A DNA stretch of 64,000 nucleotides, taken from contig NZ_OBEJ01000001.1 in NCBI RefSeq assembly GCF_900215575.1, positions 620,001 through 684,000 of the forward strand, written 5' to 3'. Source of the stretch: Natronoarchaeum philippinense (lineage in GTDB: Archaea; Halobacteriota; Halobacteria; Halobacteriales; Natronoarchaeaceae). The translations under genes were made by a program, and so were the position numbers. The notes below the pieces were generated by a model, which saw only the letters and a program-made list of their open reading frames with translations, made no database searches and had not been told where the DNA came from. Below are positions 32,377 through 41,210 of this stretch, piece after piece. Position 1 is the stretch's first letter. Each line of letters begins with the position of its first letter.

Positions 32377-32937
32377 TCAGCGTCTTTCCTCCCGATCGTC
32401 GTCGCCCGCGTCGCGGAGTTCGTCGTCCGTCAGACCTTCTCGATCGTCCTCTTCTCTGTCCCGAAGTTCGTCGTCCGTAAGTCCCTCCCGGTCGTCGTCC
32501 GCGTCGCGGTCGTCACGGCTGGCTGGCTCGTCCCGGCGCTCGTCCGACTCCATCGGCCGGGCGCCGGTCTCGGCAGTATCGTGCGACGCCGCGTCGCCCT
32601 CGCGTCCGGTCTCGTCGTGCTCAGTCCGTTCGTCCTCGACCGTCCGTCCGCCACTTCCCATCCGGTCGTCGGACTGCTCGCCCGACCCCTCGGTCGTGTG
32701 GACGTGGACCGCCTCGTCGGTGATTCGGTCGATCTGGCTCCGGTCGATGCGGTAGGCGTCGTCGGTCTGCCCCCAACCCAGCACGGACTTGATCTGGTCG
32801 GTGATCGACGACTTTGCGTCGACGACGATGGTCTCGCCGCGCAGTTCCGAGACCTCGCCGATGTGTTCGCCGCTGGCGTCGATCACAGCCTTTCCCTCGT
32901 CGTCTGTTGTCGGTTGCGTGCGTGTGTCGTCGTTCAT
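32377..32937 (-). CDS. PRC-barrel-like protein with acidic repeats
   Basis: 186 residues. Residues 1-80 look like a small beta-barrel of the PRC type: AVIDASGEHIGEVSELRGET, IVVDAKSSITDQIKSVLGWG, then DDAYRIDRSQIDRITDEAVH. The rest is charged and disordered and ends with two near-identical blocks DDREGLTDDELRD separated by five or six residues. PRC-barrel proteins bind RNA, protein or photosynthetic complexes; in haloarchaea they are common and unstudied. Function unknown. Confidence 0.65.
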   Translation of the reverse strand: MNDDTRTQPTTDDEGKAVIDASGEHIGEVSELRGETIVVDAKSSITDQIKSVLGWGQTDDAYRIDRSQIDRITDEAVHVHTTEGSGEQSDDRMGSGGRTVEDERTEHDETGREGDAASHDTAETGARPMESDERRDEPASRDDRDADDDREGLTDDELRDREEDDREGLTDDELRDAGDDDREERR

Positions 32938-33043
32938 CGGTCTCCCCCCGTTCGAACGCCGAGACGGGCGGCAAAAAGCCCACGCGCCACGTATCGAGCT
33001 TACGGACAGGTCAGCGACCCGATATCGGCGTCTCGCGGCCGCC

Positions 33044-33051
33044 GTTTATTT
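33044..33051 (+). promoter_or_regulatory. TATA box for the DUF1450/sulfatase operon
   Basis: GTTTATTT, centred 28 bases before the ATG at 33075; it sets that start and rules out the longer upstream frame. Confidence 0.7.
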
Positions 33052-33074
33052 TCCGGGCCGTGGAACTCGATCAC

Positions 33075-33407
33075 ATGACACCGACTGTCGAGTGCTGCCT
33101 TCGCAACCTCTCCCCGGCGTGTCGCGCCGCCGCCCGGCGGCGCGAAATCGACCTCTCGGTCGCCCCCTGCCGGGAGCGCTGTGACGCCTGCCGAGCGGGA
33201 CCGTTCGTGCTCGTCGACGGCGACCTCCAGACGGGCGATGAGTTCGGTGCCCTGCTCGACGCCGCAATCGAGGCAGACGCCGCGGACGTATCGGCATCCC
33301 ACGACGGCAGCGATGCCGCGGTCGCATCGGCGCCCAGCGGCCGCGACGACGCCGCAGTCGGGGCGGCGTCCCGCGACGATGCCGACCCTTCGGGGGCCGA
33401 TCCGTGA
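33075..33407 (+). CDS. DUF1450 (YuzB-like) Cys-rich protein
   Basis: 110 residues. VECCLRNLSPACRAAARRRE and then CRERCDACRAGPFVLVDGDL match the YuzB/DUF1450 pattern, in which clustered Cys may bind a metal or Fe-S centre. The last 45 residues are Asp/Ala-rich and disordered. It overlaps the sulfatase gene by four bases (GTGA), so the two are co-translated. Function is unknown. Confidence 0.8.
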   Translation: MTPTVECCLRNLSPACRAAARRREIDLSVAPCRERCDACRAGPFVLVDGDLQTGDEFGALLDAAIEADAADVSASHDGSDAAVASAPSGRDDAAVGAASRDDADPSGADP

Positions 33408-34969
33408 CGAACGTCCTTCTGCTGTCGATCGACAGCCTGCGGCGGGATTTCCTCGGCGCGTACGCGGACGAGCCGAGCTGTGTCGACTACGCCGTCGAGA
33501 CGCCGAACCTCGACCGGTTCGCCGAACGCGCCGCCGTCTTCGACACCCACTACGCCGGGAGCCTGCCCTGCATGCCGGCACGGCGGGAGTGGCACACCGG
33601 CGTCAAGGAGTTCCTCTGGCGGTCGTGGGGACCGATCGAGCCCTACGACGACCACCTCGCTCGCGTCGCGCGCGACGACGGCGTCCTGACGCAGTTGCTC
33701 ACCGACCACTTCCACTACTTCCAGCACGGCGCTCACGGCTACTACGAGGACTACACCGGGTTCGAGTTCCTCCGCGGCCACGAGTACGACGCGTGGCAGA
33801 CCGCGCCCAAGCAGCCCGACGACCGCCTGCTCGACCAGACGCTCGACCGTGAGACCGACCCGACCGACGGCGTCGGCTACGTCAACCGGTCGGTGTACGC
33901 CCGGAACGCCGCCCGCCTCGGCGTCGAGGACGACGAGCGAAACGCCTTTGCGCCCCGACTGTTCTCGCGGACCGCGGAGTGGCTACGGGCAAACCGGGAG
34001 TGGGACCGGTGGTTCTGCTACGTCGACAGCTTCGACGTGCACGAGCCGTTTCACTGTCCGGAGCCGTACGCCTCGATGTACACCGACGAGGATCCCCGCG
34101 ATCCGGAGCTGGACATCTGGCCGTACTACGGCCGCATCGACGAGGGTCAGAGCGCGCTCGCCGAGCGCCAGCTCGCGTTCGTCCGGTCGCAGTTCGCCGG
34201 CAAGGTGACGATGGCAGATCGGTGGTTCGGGCGCGTGCTCGACGCGCTCGACGACGCCGAGTTGTGGGACGACACCGCCGTGATCGTCACGAGCGACCAC
34301 GGCTTCCTGCTGGGCGAGCACGGCTGGGTCGGCAAAAACGAAGCGCCGGTGTACGACGTGCTCGCCCGGACGCCGCTTTTGATCTGGCATCCAGAGGGCG
34401 CGCACAACGGCGATCGGATCGAGTCGCTGACCGCGGCGGTCGACCTCTACGCGACCGTGCTGGACCTGCTCGGGATCGACGAGAGCGCGGCCGACCGCGT
34501 CCACAGCCGGAGCCTCCACCTCCTGCTCGCGGGCGACGCCGACGCCGAGAATCTGCATTCCCACCGCGACCGCGCGCTGTACGGCTACTGGGGATCGGCG
34601 GTCAACGTCACCGACGGCGAGTACGCGTATCTCCAGCCCTGCGATCCCGCCGTTCCGAGCCGCTGCCACTCGACGACCATGATGAACGCCCGGGGGTTCC
34701 CCTTGCCGGCGACGCCGAAGCACGACGCCGAAGCCGGCGAGTTCGTCGCCCACGCCGACGGCCCCGTCTGGCGGTTCGAGGCCGACAGCTACGCGCAGCT
34801 CGACGGGCCGATGCTGTTCGACGTGACCGACGAGATTCCGAAGACGAACCTCGCCGAGGAACGCCCGGGCGAGTGCGATCGACTCCGCGACGAACTGGTC
34901 GCTGGCCTCGACGCGTTGAACGCGCCGGACCACCAGTACGCCCGGCTTACGTTGGAGCAGCCGCCGTGA
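33404..34969 (+). CDS. Sulfatase
   Basis: 521 residues from a GTG inside the preceding stop. NVLLLSIDSLRRDFLGAY gives the first metal-binding Asp. SLPCMPARREWHTGV is the sulfatase signature C-x-P-x-R, with the Cys that becomes formylglycine. VIVTSDHGFLLGEHGW gives the second metal pair. It would hydrolyse sulfate esters in the cytosol, as no signal peptide is seen. Substrate unknown; sulfated glycans or glycolipids are plausible in a haloarchaeon. No formylglycine-generating enzyme gene is in the window. Confidence 0.88.
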   Translation: MTNVLLLSIDSLRRDFLGAYADEPSCVDYAVETPNLDRFAERAAVFDTHYAGSLPCMPARREWHTGVKEFLWRSWGPIEPYDDHLARVARDDGVLTQLLTDHFHYFQHGAHGYYEDYTGFEFLRGHEYDAWQTAPKQPDDRLLDQTLDRETDPTDGVGYVNRSVYARNAARLGVEDDERNAFAPRLFSRTAEWLRANREWDRWFCYVDSFDVHEPFHCPEPYASMYTDEDPRDPELDIWPYYGRIDEGQSALAERQLAFVRSQFAGKVTMADRWFGRVLDALDDAELWDDTAVIVTSDHGFLLGEHGWVGKNEAPVYDVLARTPLLIWHPEGAHNGDRIESLTAAVDLYATVLDLLGIDESAADRVHSRSLHLLLAGDADAENLHSHRDRALYGYWGSAVNVTDGEYAYLQPCDPAVPSRCHSTTMMNARGFPLPATPKHDAEAGEFVAHADGPVWRFEADSYAQLDGPMLFDVTDEIPKTNLAEERPGECDRLRDELVAGLDALNAPDHQYARLTLEQPP

Positions 34970-35132
34970 TTCGACGGACGCTCGCAGAGAGTCGAAAACC
35001 AATCGTCGGTACGCAAAACCGCAGGGCCACCAATCGGCCACAAGCCTCAGTATAGCTCACAGAACGGGCTATGAACTTACCTTTCGTCCAATAACGGCTT
35101 ACAGGCGATCCGTCGTAGCGCACCTGTAACCT

Positions 35133-36587
35133 ATGCGAGAAGCACCTAATATCGCCGTCGTCGTGATGGACACGGCCCGTGACCGCGACGTGACGGCTAC
35201 GACCGCGCCGACGATCTCGACGCTGGGCGACGCCGGAACCCGGTTCACTCGTGCATTCTCCGCGGCGCCGTGGACGCTTCCCTCCCACGGATCACTGTTT
35301 ACCGGGCTGTATCCCTCAAAGCACGGCGCTTACTCCGGCCACGAGTATCTCGGCGACGCCCACCCCACGCTCCCAGAACTGCTCGGCGAGGCCGGCTACG
35401 AGACGGTCGGCATCACGAACAACACGTGGGTGACGCCCGAGTCGGGGTTCGACGGGTTCGACACGCTGCGCAAAGCGTGGCAACTCCTCCCGGGAGAGGG
35501 GAACATGCTCTGGGAGATGGTACAAGTACAGGACGAGGAGAGTGCACAGGGAGTCTTCAGACGGGCGCTCTCCGGTAATCCCGTCCGAAATCTGATCAAC
35601 GCAGCGTACGCCAAATATCTGTACGGCCGGCGCGACAGCGGCGCCGAGCGCACGACCGGCTGGATCGACGACTGGCTCGCCGGCCGGTCGGACGATCGGC
35701 CCTTCTTTCTCTTTGCCAACTACATCGAACCCCATCTGGAGTACGACCCGCCCAGAGAGTACGCCGAGCAGTTCCTCGACGACGAGGTCAGCTACTACGA
35801 GGCGGCCGCGCTCGAACAGGACCCGTGGGAGTATCTGGTCGGCAACGTCAACCACGCCCGCGAGGAGTTCGCGATACTCCGGGACCTCTATCAGGCAGAG
35901 ATAGCTCACCTCGACGCCCAGATCGACCGGCTCCGCGAGGCGCTCATCGACGCCGGCGAGTGGGACGACACCATTCTCGTTGTCGTGGGCGACCACGGCG
36001 AGAACCTCGGCGACCACGGAATGATGGACCATCAGTACTGCCTGTACGACACGCTCTTGCACGTCCCGCTGGTCGTCCACGGTCCCGGCTTCGAGGACGG
36101 CGGCGAGGTCGACGACCTCGTAAGCCTCGTCGATCTCGCGCCGACCCTGTTGGACGCCGCTGGCGCCGAAGCGCCCGCCGCCCGCGAGGAGTTTCAGGGA
36201 CGGTCGCTCCATCCGGACACCGGCGCCGAACCGCCCGAACAAGTGTACGCCGAGTACCTGCATCCACAGCCGACGATGGACGCCCTGAAGCGACAGGTGG
36301 GCGAACTGCCCGAGTACGTCTACCGGTTCGACCGCTCACTGCGTGCCGTCCGGACGCCCGAGTACAAGTTCGTTCGGGGGTCGGATGGCAACCGAGAGCT
36401 GTACCACGTCGCCGAGGATTCCGCCGAGCGATCGAGTCTGGTGAACGAGCGACCCGACATCGCGGCCGACCTCGAAGAGCGACTCGATTCGTGGCTCGAC
36501 TCCTTCGAACACGCCGAGACGAGCGACGAAGTCGAAATCTCCGGCGCTCGACGGGACCAACTGGAAGAACTCGGCTACCTGCAGTGA
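35133..36587 (+). CDS. Sulfatase-fold hydrolase with Thr at the nucleophile site
   Basis: 484 residues of the alkaline phosphatase/sulfatase superfamily: NIAVVVMDTARDRDV, AAPWTLPSHGSLFTGLYPSK, LVVVGDHGENLGDHGMMDH and FKFVRG-like ends are all in order. At the position of the sulfatase Cys/Ser the sequence reads T-L-P-S-H, so neither formylglycine Cys nor the usual Arg is present. That favours a phosphoester or transferase-like activity with a Thr nucleophile over a true sulfatase. It is separate from the upstream sulfatase by 163 non-coding bases. Confidence 0.83.
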   Translation: MREAPNIAVVVMDTARDRDVTATTAPTISTLGDAGTRFTRAFSAAPWTLPSHGSLFTGLYPSKHGAYSGHEYLGDAHPTLPELLGEAGYETVGITNNTWVTPESGFDGFDTLRKAWQLLPGEGNMLWEMVQVQDEESAQGVFRRALSGNPVRNLINAAYAKYLYGRRDSGAERTTGWIDDWLAGRSDDRPFFLFANYIEPHLEYDPPREYAEQFLDDEVSYYEAAALEQDPWEYLVGNVNHAREEFAILRDLYQAEIAHLDAQIDRLREALIDAGEWDDTILVVVGDHGENLGDHGMMDHQYCLYDTLLHVPLVVHGPGFEDGGEVDDLVSLVDLAPTLLDAAGAEAPAAREEFQGRSLHPDTGAEPPEQVYAEYLHPQPTMDALKRQVGELPEYVYRFDRSLRAVRTPEYKFVRGSDGNRELYHVAEDSAERSSLVNERPDIAADLEERLDSWLDSFEHAETSDEVEISGARRDQLEELGYLQ

Positions 36588-36615
36588 GCGCCTCGAACCG
36601 TAGCCGTTAAGTCTA

Positions 36616-36629
36616 ACTAATCGATTAGT
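36616..36629. promoter_or_regulatory. 14-bp perfect palindrome upstream of a small membrane protein
   Basis: ACTAATCGATTAGT is a complete dyad about 42 bases before the ATG at 36671, close to where a TATA element would sit. It could be an operator for a dimeric repressor. Confidence 0.45.
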
Positions 36630-36670
36630 AAGTTTCGGGGGGAGGAGAGGGAAGTGAGCCCCCACTGCTC

Positions 36671-36919
36671 ATGAGTGACACCAAACAGCCCGGAACCAGT
36701 GCACGCAAGTGGACCGAAGACGGCCGCCTCTACCTGTGGGGCGGGACGATTTCCGCGATCATCTCGTGGGTTCTAATCCCCCTGTTCGGACTGTTCGCCG
36801 TCTTCTCGGGCTACAAACTGTACGGCGACGACGGGAGAACGGTCAGCCCACTCCTGATCGCTGGACTTGGTGCTATTGGGTTCGCCTCGTGGGTCGTCTA
36901 CCTGTTCTCCCTGCTCTGA
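36671..36919 (+). CDS. Small two-helix membrane protein
   Basis: 82 residues, MSDTKQPGTSARKWTEDGRL, then two hydrophobic helices (about 25-47 and 58-80) joined by GYKLYGDDGRTVSPL. A purine-rich GGGGGGAGGAGAGGG lies about 20-35 bases before the start. Function unknown; possibly an accessory subunit or stress membrane protein. It has its own upstream palindrome. Confidence 0.62.
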   Translation: MSDTKQPGTSARKWTEDGRLYLWGGTISAIISWVLIPLFGLFAVFSGYKLYGDDGRTVSPLLIAGLGAIGFASWVVYLFSLL

Positions 36920-37059
36920 CCACCGCGTCGTCAGTCGGCGACCGTCGCTCCGCGCCTCCGGGCGACGGCTCGCCGGCGTGTCGCCAACTAACCACATGAT
37001 AAGTCGTCAGCGCCGCGTGTCGGCGCCGATACTCGGCGTCGCGGCTCGGCTGCGTCGGC

Positions 37060-40041
37060 TTAGTCCCAGAACGACTGAGTTCGCGCGTACTGGCGCTCCT
37101 GCTCGAGGATGTCCCGGTAGAACGCGTCCTCGTCCTCCCGAAGCTTGTTGATGATTCGAGCAGCGTTGTGCGGCCCGACGCCGCGAGCAGCCAGCGCGAT
37201 CACGGCCCGCTTGCCGTGGCTCTGGACGAGGCTAGCGGCCCGATAGGCGCGCTCGACCATGTCTTCTTGTTCTTCGTCCCGGTCTTGGGAGCGAACCGCT
37301 TTGACGACCTCGTCGGCCCACGGGTTCAGCGCGGCGATCCGCGTCGATCCACACTCCGGACACTCTGGTTGGTCGCGCACTCGACGCACCGGCTTCGGCG
37401 TCTTCCAGTCGGTGCAGTGCAGACACAGTAGAATCACGCGGTCATTCTGAATACGCTCGCGGACCGTCTCGATGACGCTCGCGTCGGCGTTTTCGGGCGA
37501 GAGCAGCTCCTGCCCGGACGACCGCCCGCCGGCGCCGATCGGCGTATGGCCGCCGACGGTCTCGACGGCGAGGTCGCCTGACTGGATCGCGGTCAGCACC
37601 TCGCCGGCGGCGTCGACCGCCAGATCCTCGTGGAACACCTCGCGGACCGCTTCCTCGTAGACGGGCGTGTCCTCCAGCGCCGCGAGCAGTCGGTTCTGGG
37701 AGACGCTGGCCTCGCCCTGCCAGCGCTTGATGCGGCCGAACTGCTCGGCGACCTGCGCCAGCCGGAACTTCAATGCGTCGGAGTTTTTGAGGCTCAACTC
37801 GATGATCGCCCTGACGTGGTCGGGATCGGTTTCCTCTAGGACCTCGACAATCTCCGGCGTCGAGATGCTGGTGGGCACCTCCAGTTCGATCCGGTAGGGG
37901 TCGACCTCCAGCCCGACCGACGAGCCGCTGCGCTGGCCGAGCATCGAAGACAGCAACCGGCCCAGCGTCTCGTTGACCGTGTGGCCGAGACAGGCGTTGA
38001 CGACGACGGACCGCCCCTGTCGTTCGATCAGGATGCGGTCGTCGGTCGGCAGGGCAGTTCCAGTCTCGACGTGACGCCGAACCTGCTCTAGGGCGTCGCT
38101 CGCGGTGCCCTCGTCGGTCGGGTAGCGGCCGGTGAACTCACCGGCAACGGCGGCGGCGTCGACCGCGGCCGCGTCGGCCGGCCCCTGTTCGAACTGCGGC
38201 CCGGCGACGCGACGCATCTCGCCGACCTCGCCGGCGACCGCCTTGGGGACCGGAATCTCTTGGCCGATCCACGAGGGAACCTCTCCCGCAGGGTCTTCGA
38301 TCGGGGAGACTTTCACCTCGCTCTCCTCGTCGTCGATGGTCGTGATGCGCCACATCTCGCCGCGCTGGATGAACACCTCGCCGGGCTGGGCGAAGTTGAC
38401 GACGAAGCGCTCGTCGAGAGTGCCGATCTGGCGCCCGCTGGCCACGTCGTGGACTTCGTAGGTCTCCTCGTCGGGGATCATCGAGAGGTTGGCGTAGACG
38501 TACTGCCACGTGCCGCCGGTCTTCTCGATCCGGTCGTACTCCTCTTCTAACCAGATCACCCGGTTGTTCGCCAGTTCGCGGACCACCTCGCGGAACGTCT
38601 CCTCGGGGAGATTCCGGAAGGGATACGCCGCGGTGACGATCTCGTAGGCGTTCCGGGCACCGATCTCCTCGTGACCCATCGCCAGCGCGACGATCTGGTT
38701 GGCGACGGCGTCGAGACTCCCCTCGTGGATCGGCGCGCGCTCGACCTCGCCCTCGGTCGCGCGGCGGGCGATCGCCAGCGCCTCGAACGTGTCGTCCGGT
38801 CGAGTCGTGAGAATCGTGCCACGAGACACCTGATCACTGCGGTGGCCCGCACGCCCGACACGCTGGAGGATGCGAGCGACCTGCCGCGGACTCGAATACT
38901 GGACGACGTGATCGACGTGGCCCACGTCGATGCCCAGTTCCATCGAGGAGGTACACAGCAGGGCGTCGATCTCGCCGGCCTTGAATCGGTCCTCGACGTC
39001 GATCCGGGCCTCCTTCGAGAGCGAGCCGTGGTGGACGCCGACCGAGACATCCGGCACAGGAGCGTCGATCGAACCGTCGGGAGCGATCGCCTTGAACCGC
39101 GATCCCAGCGCCTCGGCGGTCTGGCGCGTGTTGACGAAGATCAGCGTCGACTCGTTCTCGTCGACTATCTCGCCGATCGCCCGGACGTGGCTGGCGATCT
39201 CGGCCGAGGTCATCAGCTGTCCGGAAAGCTTCTCGTCGGCGTCGGTGATCTCGGGCTCCGTGACGGAGAGGTCGATCCGGCTTCCCACGTCGACTTCTCG
39301 AATCGCACACTCACGCCCGCCGGTGAGAAAGTCCGCGACTTCTTGTGGATCGCCGACCGTCGCCGAGAGGCCGATGCGCTGGAGCGGGCCGGCCACCTCA
39401 CGCAGTCGCTCCAGCGCGATCGCAAGCTGGGCGCCGCGCTTCGACGCCGCGAGTTCGTGGACCTCGTCGATCACGACGTGGTCGATCGTCGCCAGCGCCT
39501 CGCGGAGCTTCGAGCCGGTGAACATCGCCTGCAGCGTCTCCGGCGTCGTGACGAGCACGTCCGGCGGATCCGATGCTTGCTTCTGGCGCTGGTAGTCGGT
39601 CGTATCGCCGTGGCGCACGTCGACGGAGACGTCCAACTGCTCGCCCCACCACTCCAGTCGCTCGCGCATGTCGCGGTTCAGCGCGCGCAGCGGCGTGATG
39701 TACAGCGCGGCGAAGCCGTCGTAGGGGTCGGCTTCGGCGTCCTCGCGAACCGTGGTGAGCGAGGGCTCGGAGGACGAACTGCGTCCTCCGGCGTCGTCAC
39801 CGCCAGCGTCCGCCCTCCGCCGCTGGGCGATGGCGTCGAAGACGGGCAGCATCGCGGTCTCGGTCTTACCGGTGCCCGTCGGCGCGATCACCAGCGCGTT
39901 CTCGCCGGCGGCAAGCGGCGGGATCGCCCGGCGCTGTGGCTCGGTGGGCGTCTCGAAGCCCCGCTCGGAGAGCGCCGACCGCACGCTCGGCCCCAGCCGG
40001 GCGAACGCCGCCGGATCGGGCGCGAGGTCCCCGTCGGTCAT
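37060..40041 (-). CDS. Lhr-type superfamily 2 helicase
   Basis: 993 residues. Walker A APTGTGKTE (53-61), DEVH box VVIDEVHELAAS (about 187), LSATVGDP, and C-terminal helicase motif QRVGRAGHRSDQ are present. After the RecA pair comes the Lhr core (winged helix and the EEYDRIEKTGGTWQYVYANL segment). A C4 zinc ribbon follows at about 874-900 (CLHCTDWKTP and ECPECGSTRIAALNPWADEV). Lhr helicases unwind DNA or RNA:DNA with 3'-5' polarity and act in repair or RNA-related processes. It is monocistronic. Confidence 0.92.
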   Translation of the reverse strand: MTDGDLAPDPAAFARLGPSVRSALSERGFETPTEPQRRAIPPLAAGENALVIAPTGTGKTETAMLPVFDAIAQRRRADAGGDDAGGRSSSSEPSLTTVREDAEADPYDGFAALYITPLRALNRDMRERLEWWGEQLDVSVDVRHGDTTDYQRQKQASDPPDVLVTTPETLQAMFTGSKLREALATIDHVVIDEVHELAASKRGAQLAIALERLREVAGPLQRIGLSATVGDPQEVADFLTGGRECAIREVDVGSRIDLSVTEPEITDADEKLSGQLMTSAEIASHVRAIGEIVDENESTLIFVNTRQTAEALGSRFKAIAPDGSIDAPVPDVSVGVHHGSLSKEARIDVEDRFKAGEIDALLCTSSMELGIDVGHVDHVVQYSSPRQVARILQRVGRAGHRSDQVSRGTILTTRPDDTFEALAIARRATEGEVERAPIHEGSLDAVANQIVALAMGHEEIGARNAYEIVTAAYPFRNLPEETFREVVRELANNRVIWLEEEYDRIEKTGGTWQYVYANLSMIPDEETYEVHDVASGRQIGTLDERFVVNFAQPGEVFIQRGEMWRITTIDDEESEVKVSPIEDPAGEVPSWIGQEIPVPKAVAGEVGEMRRVAGPQFEQGPADAAAVDAAAVAGEFTGRYPTDEGTASDALEQVRRHVETGTALPTDDRILIERQGRSVVVNACLGHTVNETLGRLLSSMLGQRSGSSVGLEVDPYRIELEVPTSISTPEIVEVLEETDPDHVRAIIELSLKNSDALKFRLAQVAEQFGRIKRWQGEASVSQNRLLAALEDTPVYEEAVREVFHEDLAVDAAGEVLTAIQSGDLAVETVGGHTPIGAGGRSSGQELLSPENADASVIETVRERIQNDRVILLCLHCTDWKTPKPVRRVRDQPECPECGSTRIAALNPWADEVVKAVRSQDRDEEQEDMVERAYRAASLVQSHGKRAVIALAARGVGPHNAARIINKLREDEDAFYRDILEQERQYARTQSFWD

Positions 40042-40250
40042 CGAAGCCGCAGTAGGGGTGCGACGCGGTTAAGCCATTTGTTCGGGGCAGATCGGCGCCG
40101 CGAGCGCTGCACGACGCCGTTGGGGAGGATAGCGTCAGTCCCACCAGCGATCGGGTAACGACCCCATACTCAAGACCGGTTTCGTCGTACCGCGACTCGG
40201 GGGGTCGGGGGCGACAGCGGCCGCCGTCCGGCACCGACCACTGGGGAATC

Positions 40251-40967
40251 ATGAGTTCCGACTCGACGCTCGTTCGATTGCTCACCGCGCCGGCGCGGAT
40301 CGCCTACCGGCTGGTGTCGCTGCTCGTCGGCGTCCTGTTCGGACTGGTTCGGTTCGTCGTCGTCGCGGTCGGCGTCGCCATCGTGGCCGCGGTGGTGCTG
40401 CAGGCCGCCGGCGTCGCGCCGGGCGCCGTCGACCTGCCGGGGGTGCTGGGCGGGGCCGACACCGCTCCGGGCGATCCGAACGTTTCGGCCTACAGCGACG
40501 GCGACATCGAGATCGACAGCGACTCTGTCGAACGGCTGATCCACGAAGAAGTCAACGACCGACGGGCCGAGCGGGGACTCGACGCGCTGGAGTGGAACCC
40601 GACGGTGGCGTCGGTCGCACGCGCCCACAGCGAGGACATGGCCGATAGAGACTACTTCTCGCACACCAACCCCGACGGCGAGGGGCCGTTCGACCGCTAC
40701 CGGGAGGTCAGTGCGGGCTGTCGTGCCTACGGCGAGAACATCGCGCTCTCGTGGGCCGGCCGCCCGGTCGAACGCGACAGCGGCGCCGTCGAGACCTACG
40801 AGACCGACGAGCAACTCGCTACGGCGCTGGTCGAGCAGTGGATGAACTCCTCGGGCCACCGCGAGAACATCCTGCGCGAGCGCTGGGAGAGCGGCGGGGT
40901 CGGCGTCTACGTCACCGCCGAGGGCAAAGTGCTGGCCACCCACAACTTCTGTCGCGGGTGGGTGTGA
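40251..40967 (+). CDS. CAP (SCP/PR-1) domain protein, membrane-anchored
   Basis: 238 residues. A hydrophobic N-terminal anchor covers about residues 15-55. An acidic linker and a CAP domain follow: HEEVNDRRAERGLDALEWNP, HSEDMADRDYFSHTNPDGEG, YGENIALSW and WMNSSGHRENILRERW. The conserved His and Glu of the CAP cavity are present. It is probably anchored with the CAP domain outside the cell, where such domains bind lipids or act on the envelope. Its role is unknown. Confidence 0.86.
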   Translation: MSSDSTLVRLLTAPARIAYRLVSLLVGVLFGLVRFVVVAVGVAIVAAVVLQAAGVAPGAVDLPGVLGGADTAPGDPNVSAYSDGDIEIDSDSVERLIHEEVNDRRAERGLDALEWNPTVASVARAHSEDMADRDYFSHTNPDGEGPFDRYREVSAGCRAYGENIALSWAGRPVERDSGAVETYETDEQLATALVEQWMNSSGHRENILRERWESGGVGVYVTAEGKVLATHNFCRGWV

Positions 40968-40970
40968 GCC

Positions 40971-41111
40971 TCACCACCGACCGACGGACAGGTTCTGCAG
41001 CGTCCCGCCGCAGTCGGGGCACTCGTCGCCGACCTCGTCGGTCGTCCGGGCTCGGCAGTCGGTACACTCGTAGTGCTTCTTCGTCGGCGTGTACGGGTCT
41101 GTAAACCCCAT
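40971..41111 (-). CDS. Small rubredoxin/rubrerythrin-like zinc-ribbon protein
   Basis: 46 residues: MGFTDPYTPTKKHYECTDCR, then ARTTDEVGDECPDCGGTLQN and LSVGRW. Two C-x2-C knuckles 11 residues apart form a rubredoxin-like metal site typical of tiny haloarchaeal proteins labelled rubrerythrin-like. The gene is too short for most callers but has a TATA box (AGTATATGC, minus strand 41135-41143) 28 bases upstream. It ends three bases from the CAP gene stop, convergently. Confidence 0.78.
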   Translation of the reverse strand: MGFTDPYTPTKKHYECTDCRARTTDEVGDECPDCGGTLQNLSVGRW

Positions 41112-41134
41112 GTGAGAGAATCCCAATCATCGGC

Positions 41135-41143
41135 GCATATACT
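41135..41143 (-). promoter_or_regulatory. TATA box for the mini zinc-ribbon gene
   Basis: AGTATATGC on the minus strand, centred 28 bases before the ATG at 41111; it supports this 46-residue gene being real. Confidence 0.65.
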
Positions 41144-41210
41144 TTGCCCATAACCAGTCTAAACAGGGTAAGACTTCCTGAAATACTGGTCGAACGTCCA
41201 GATGAGGGCG

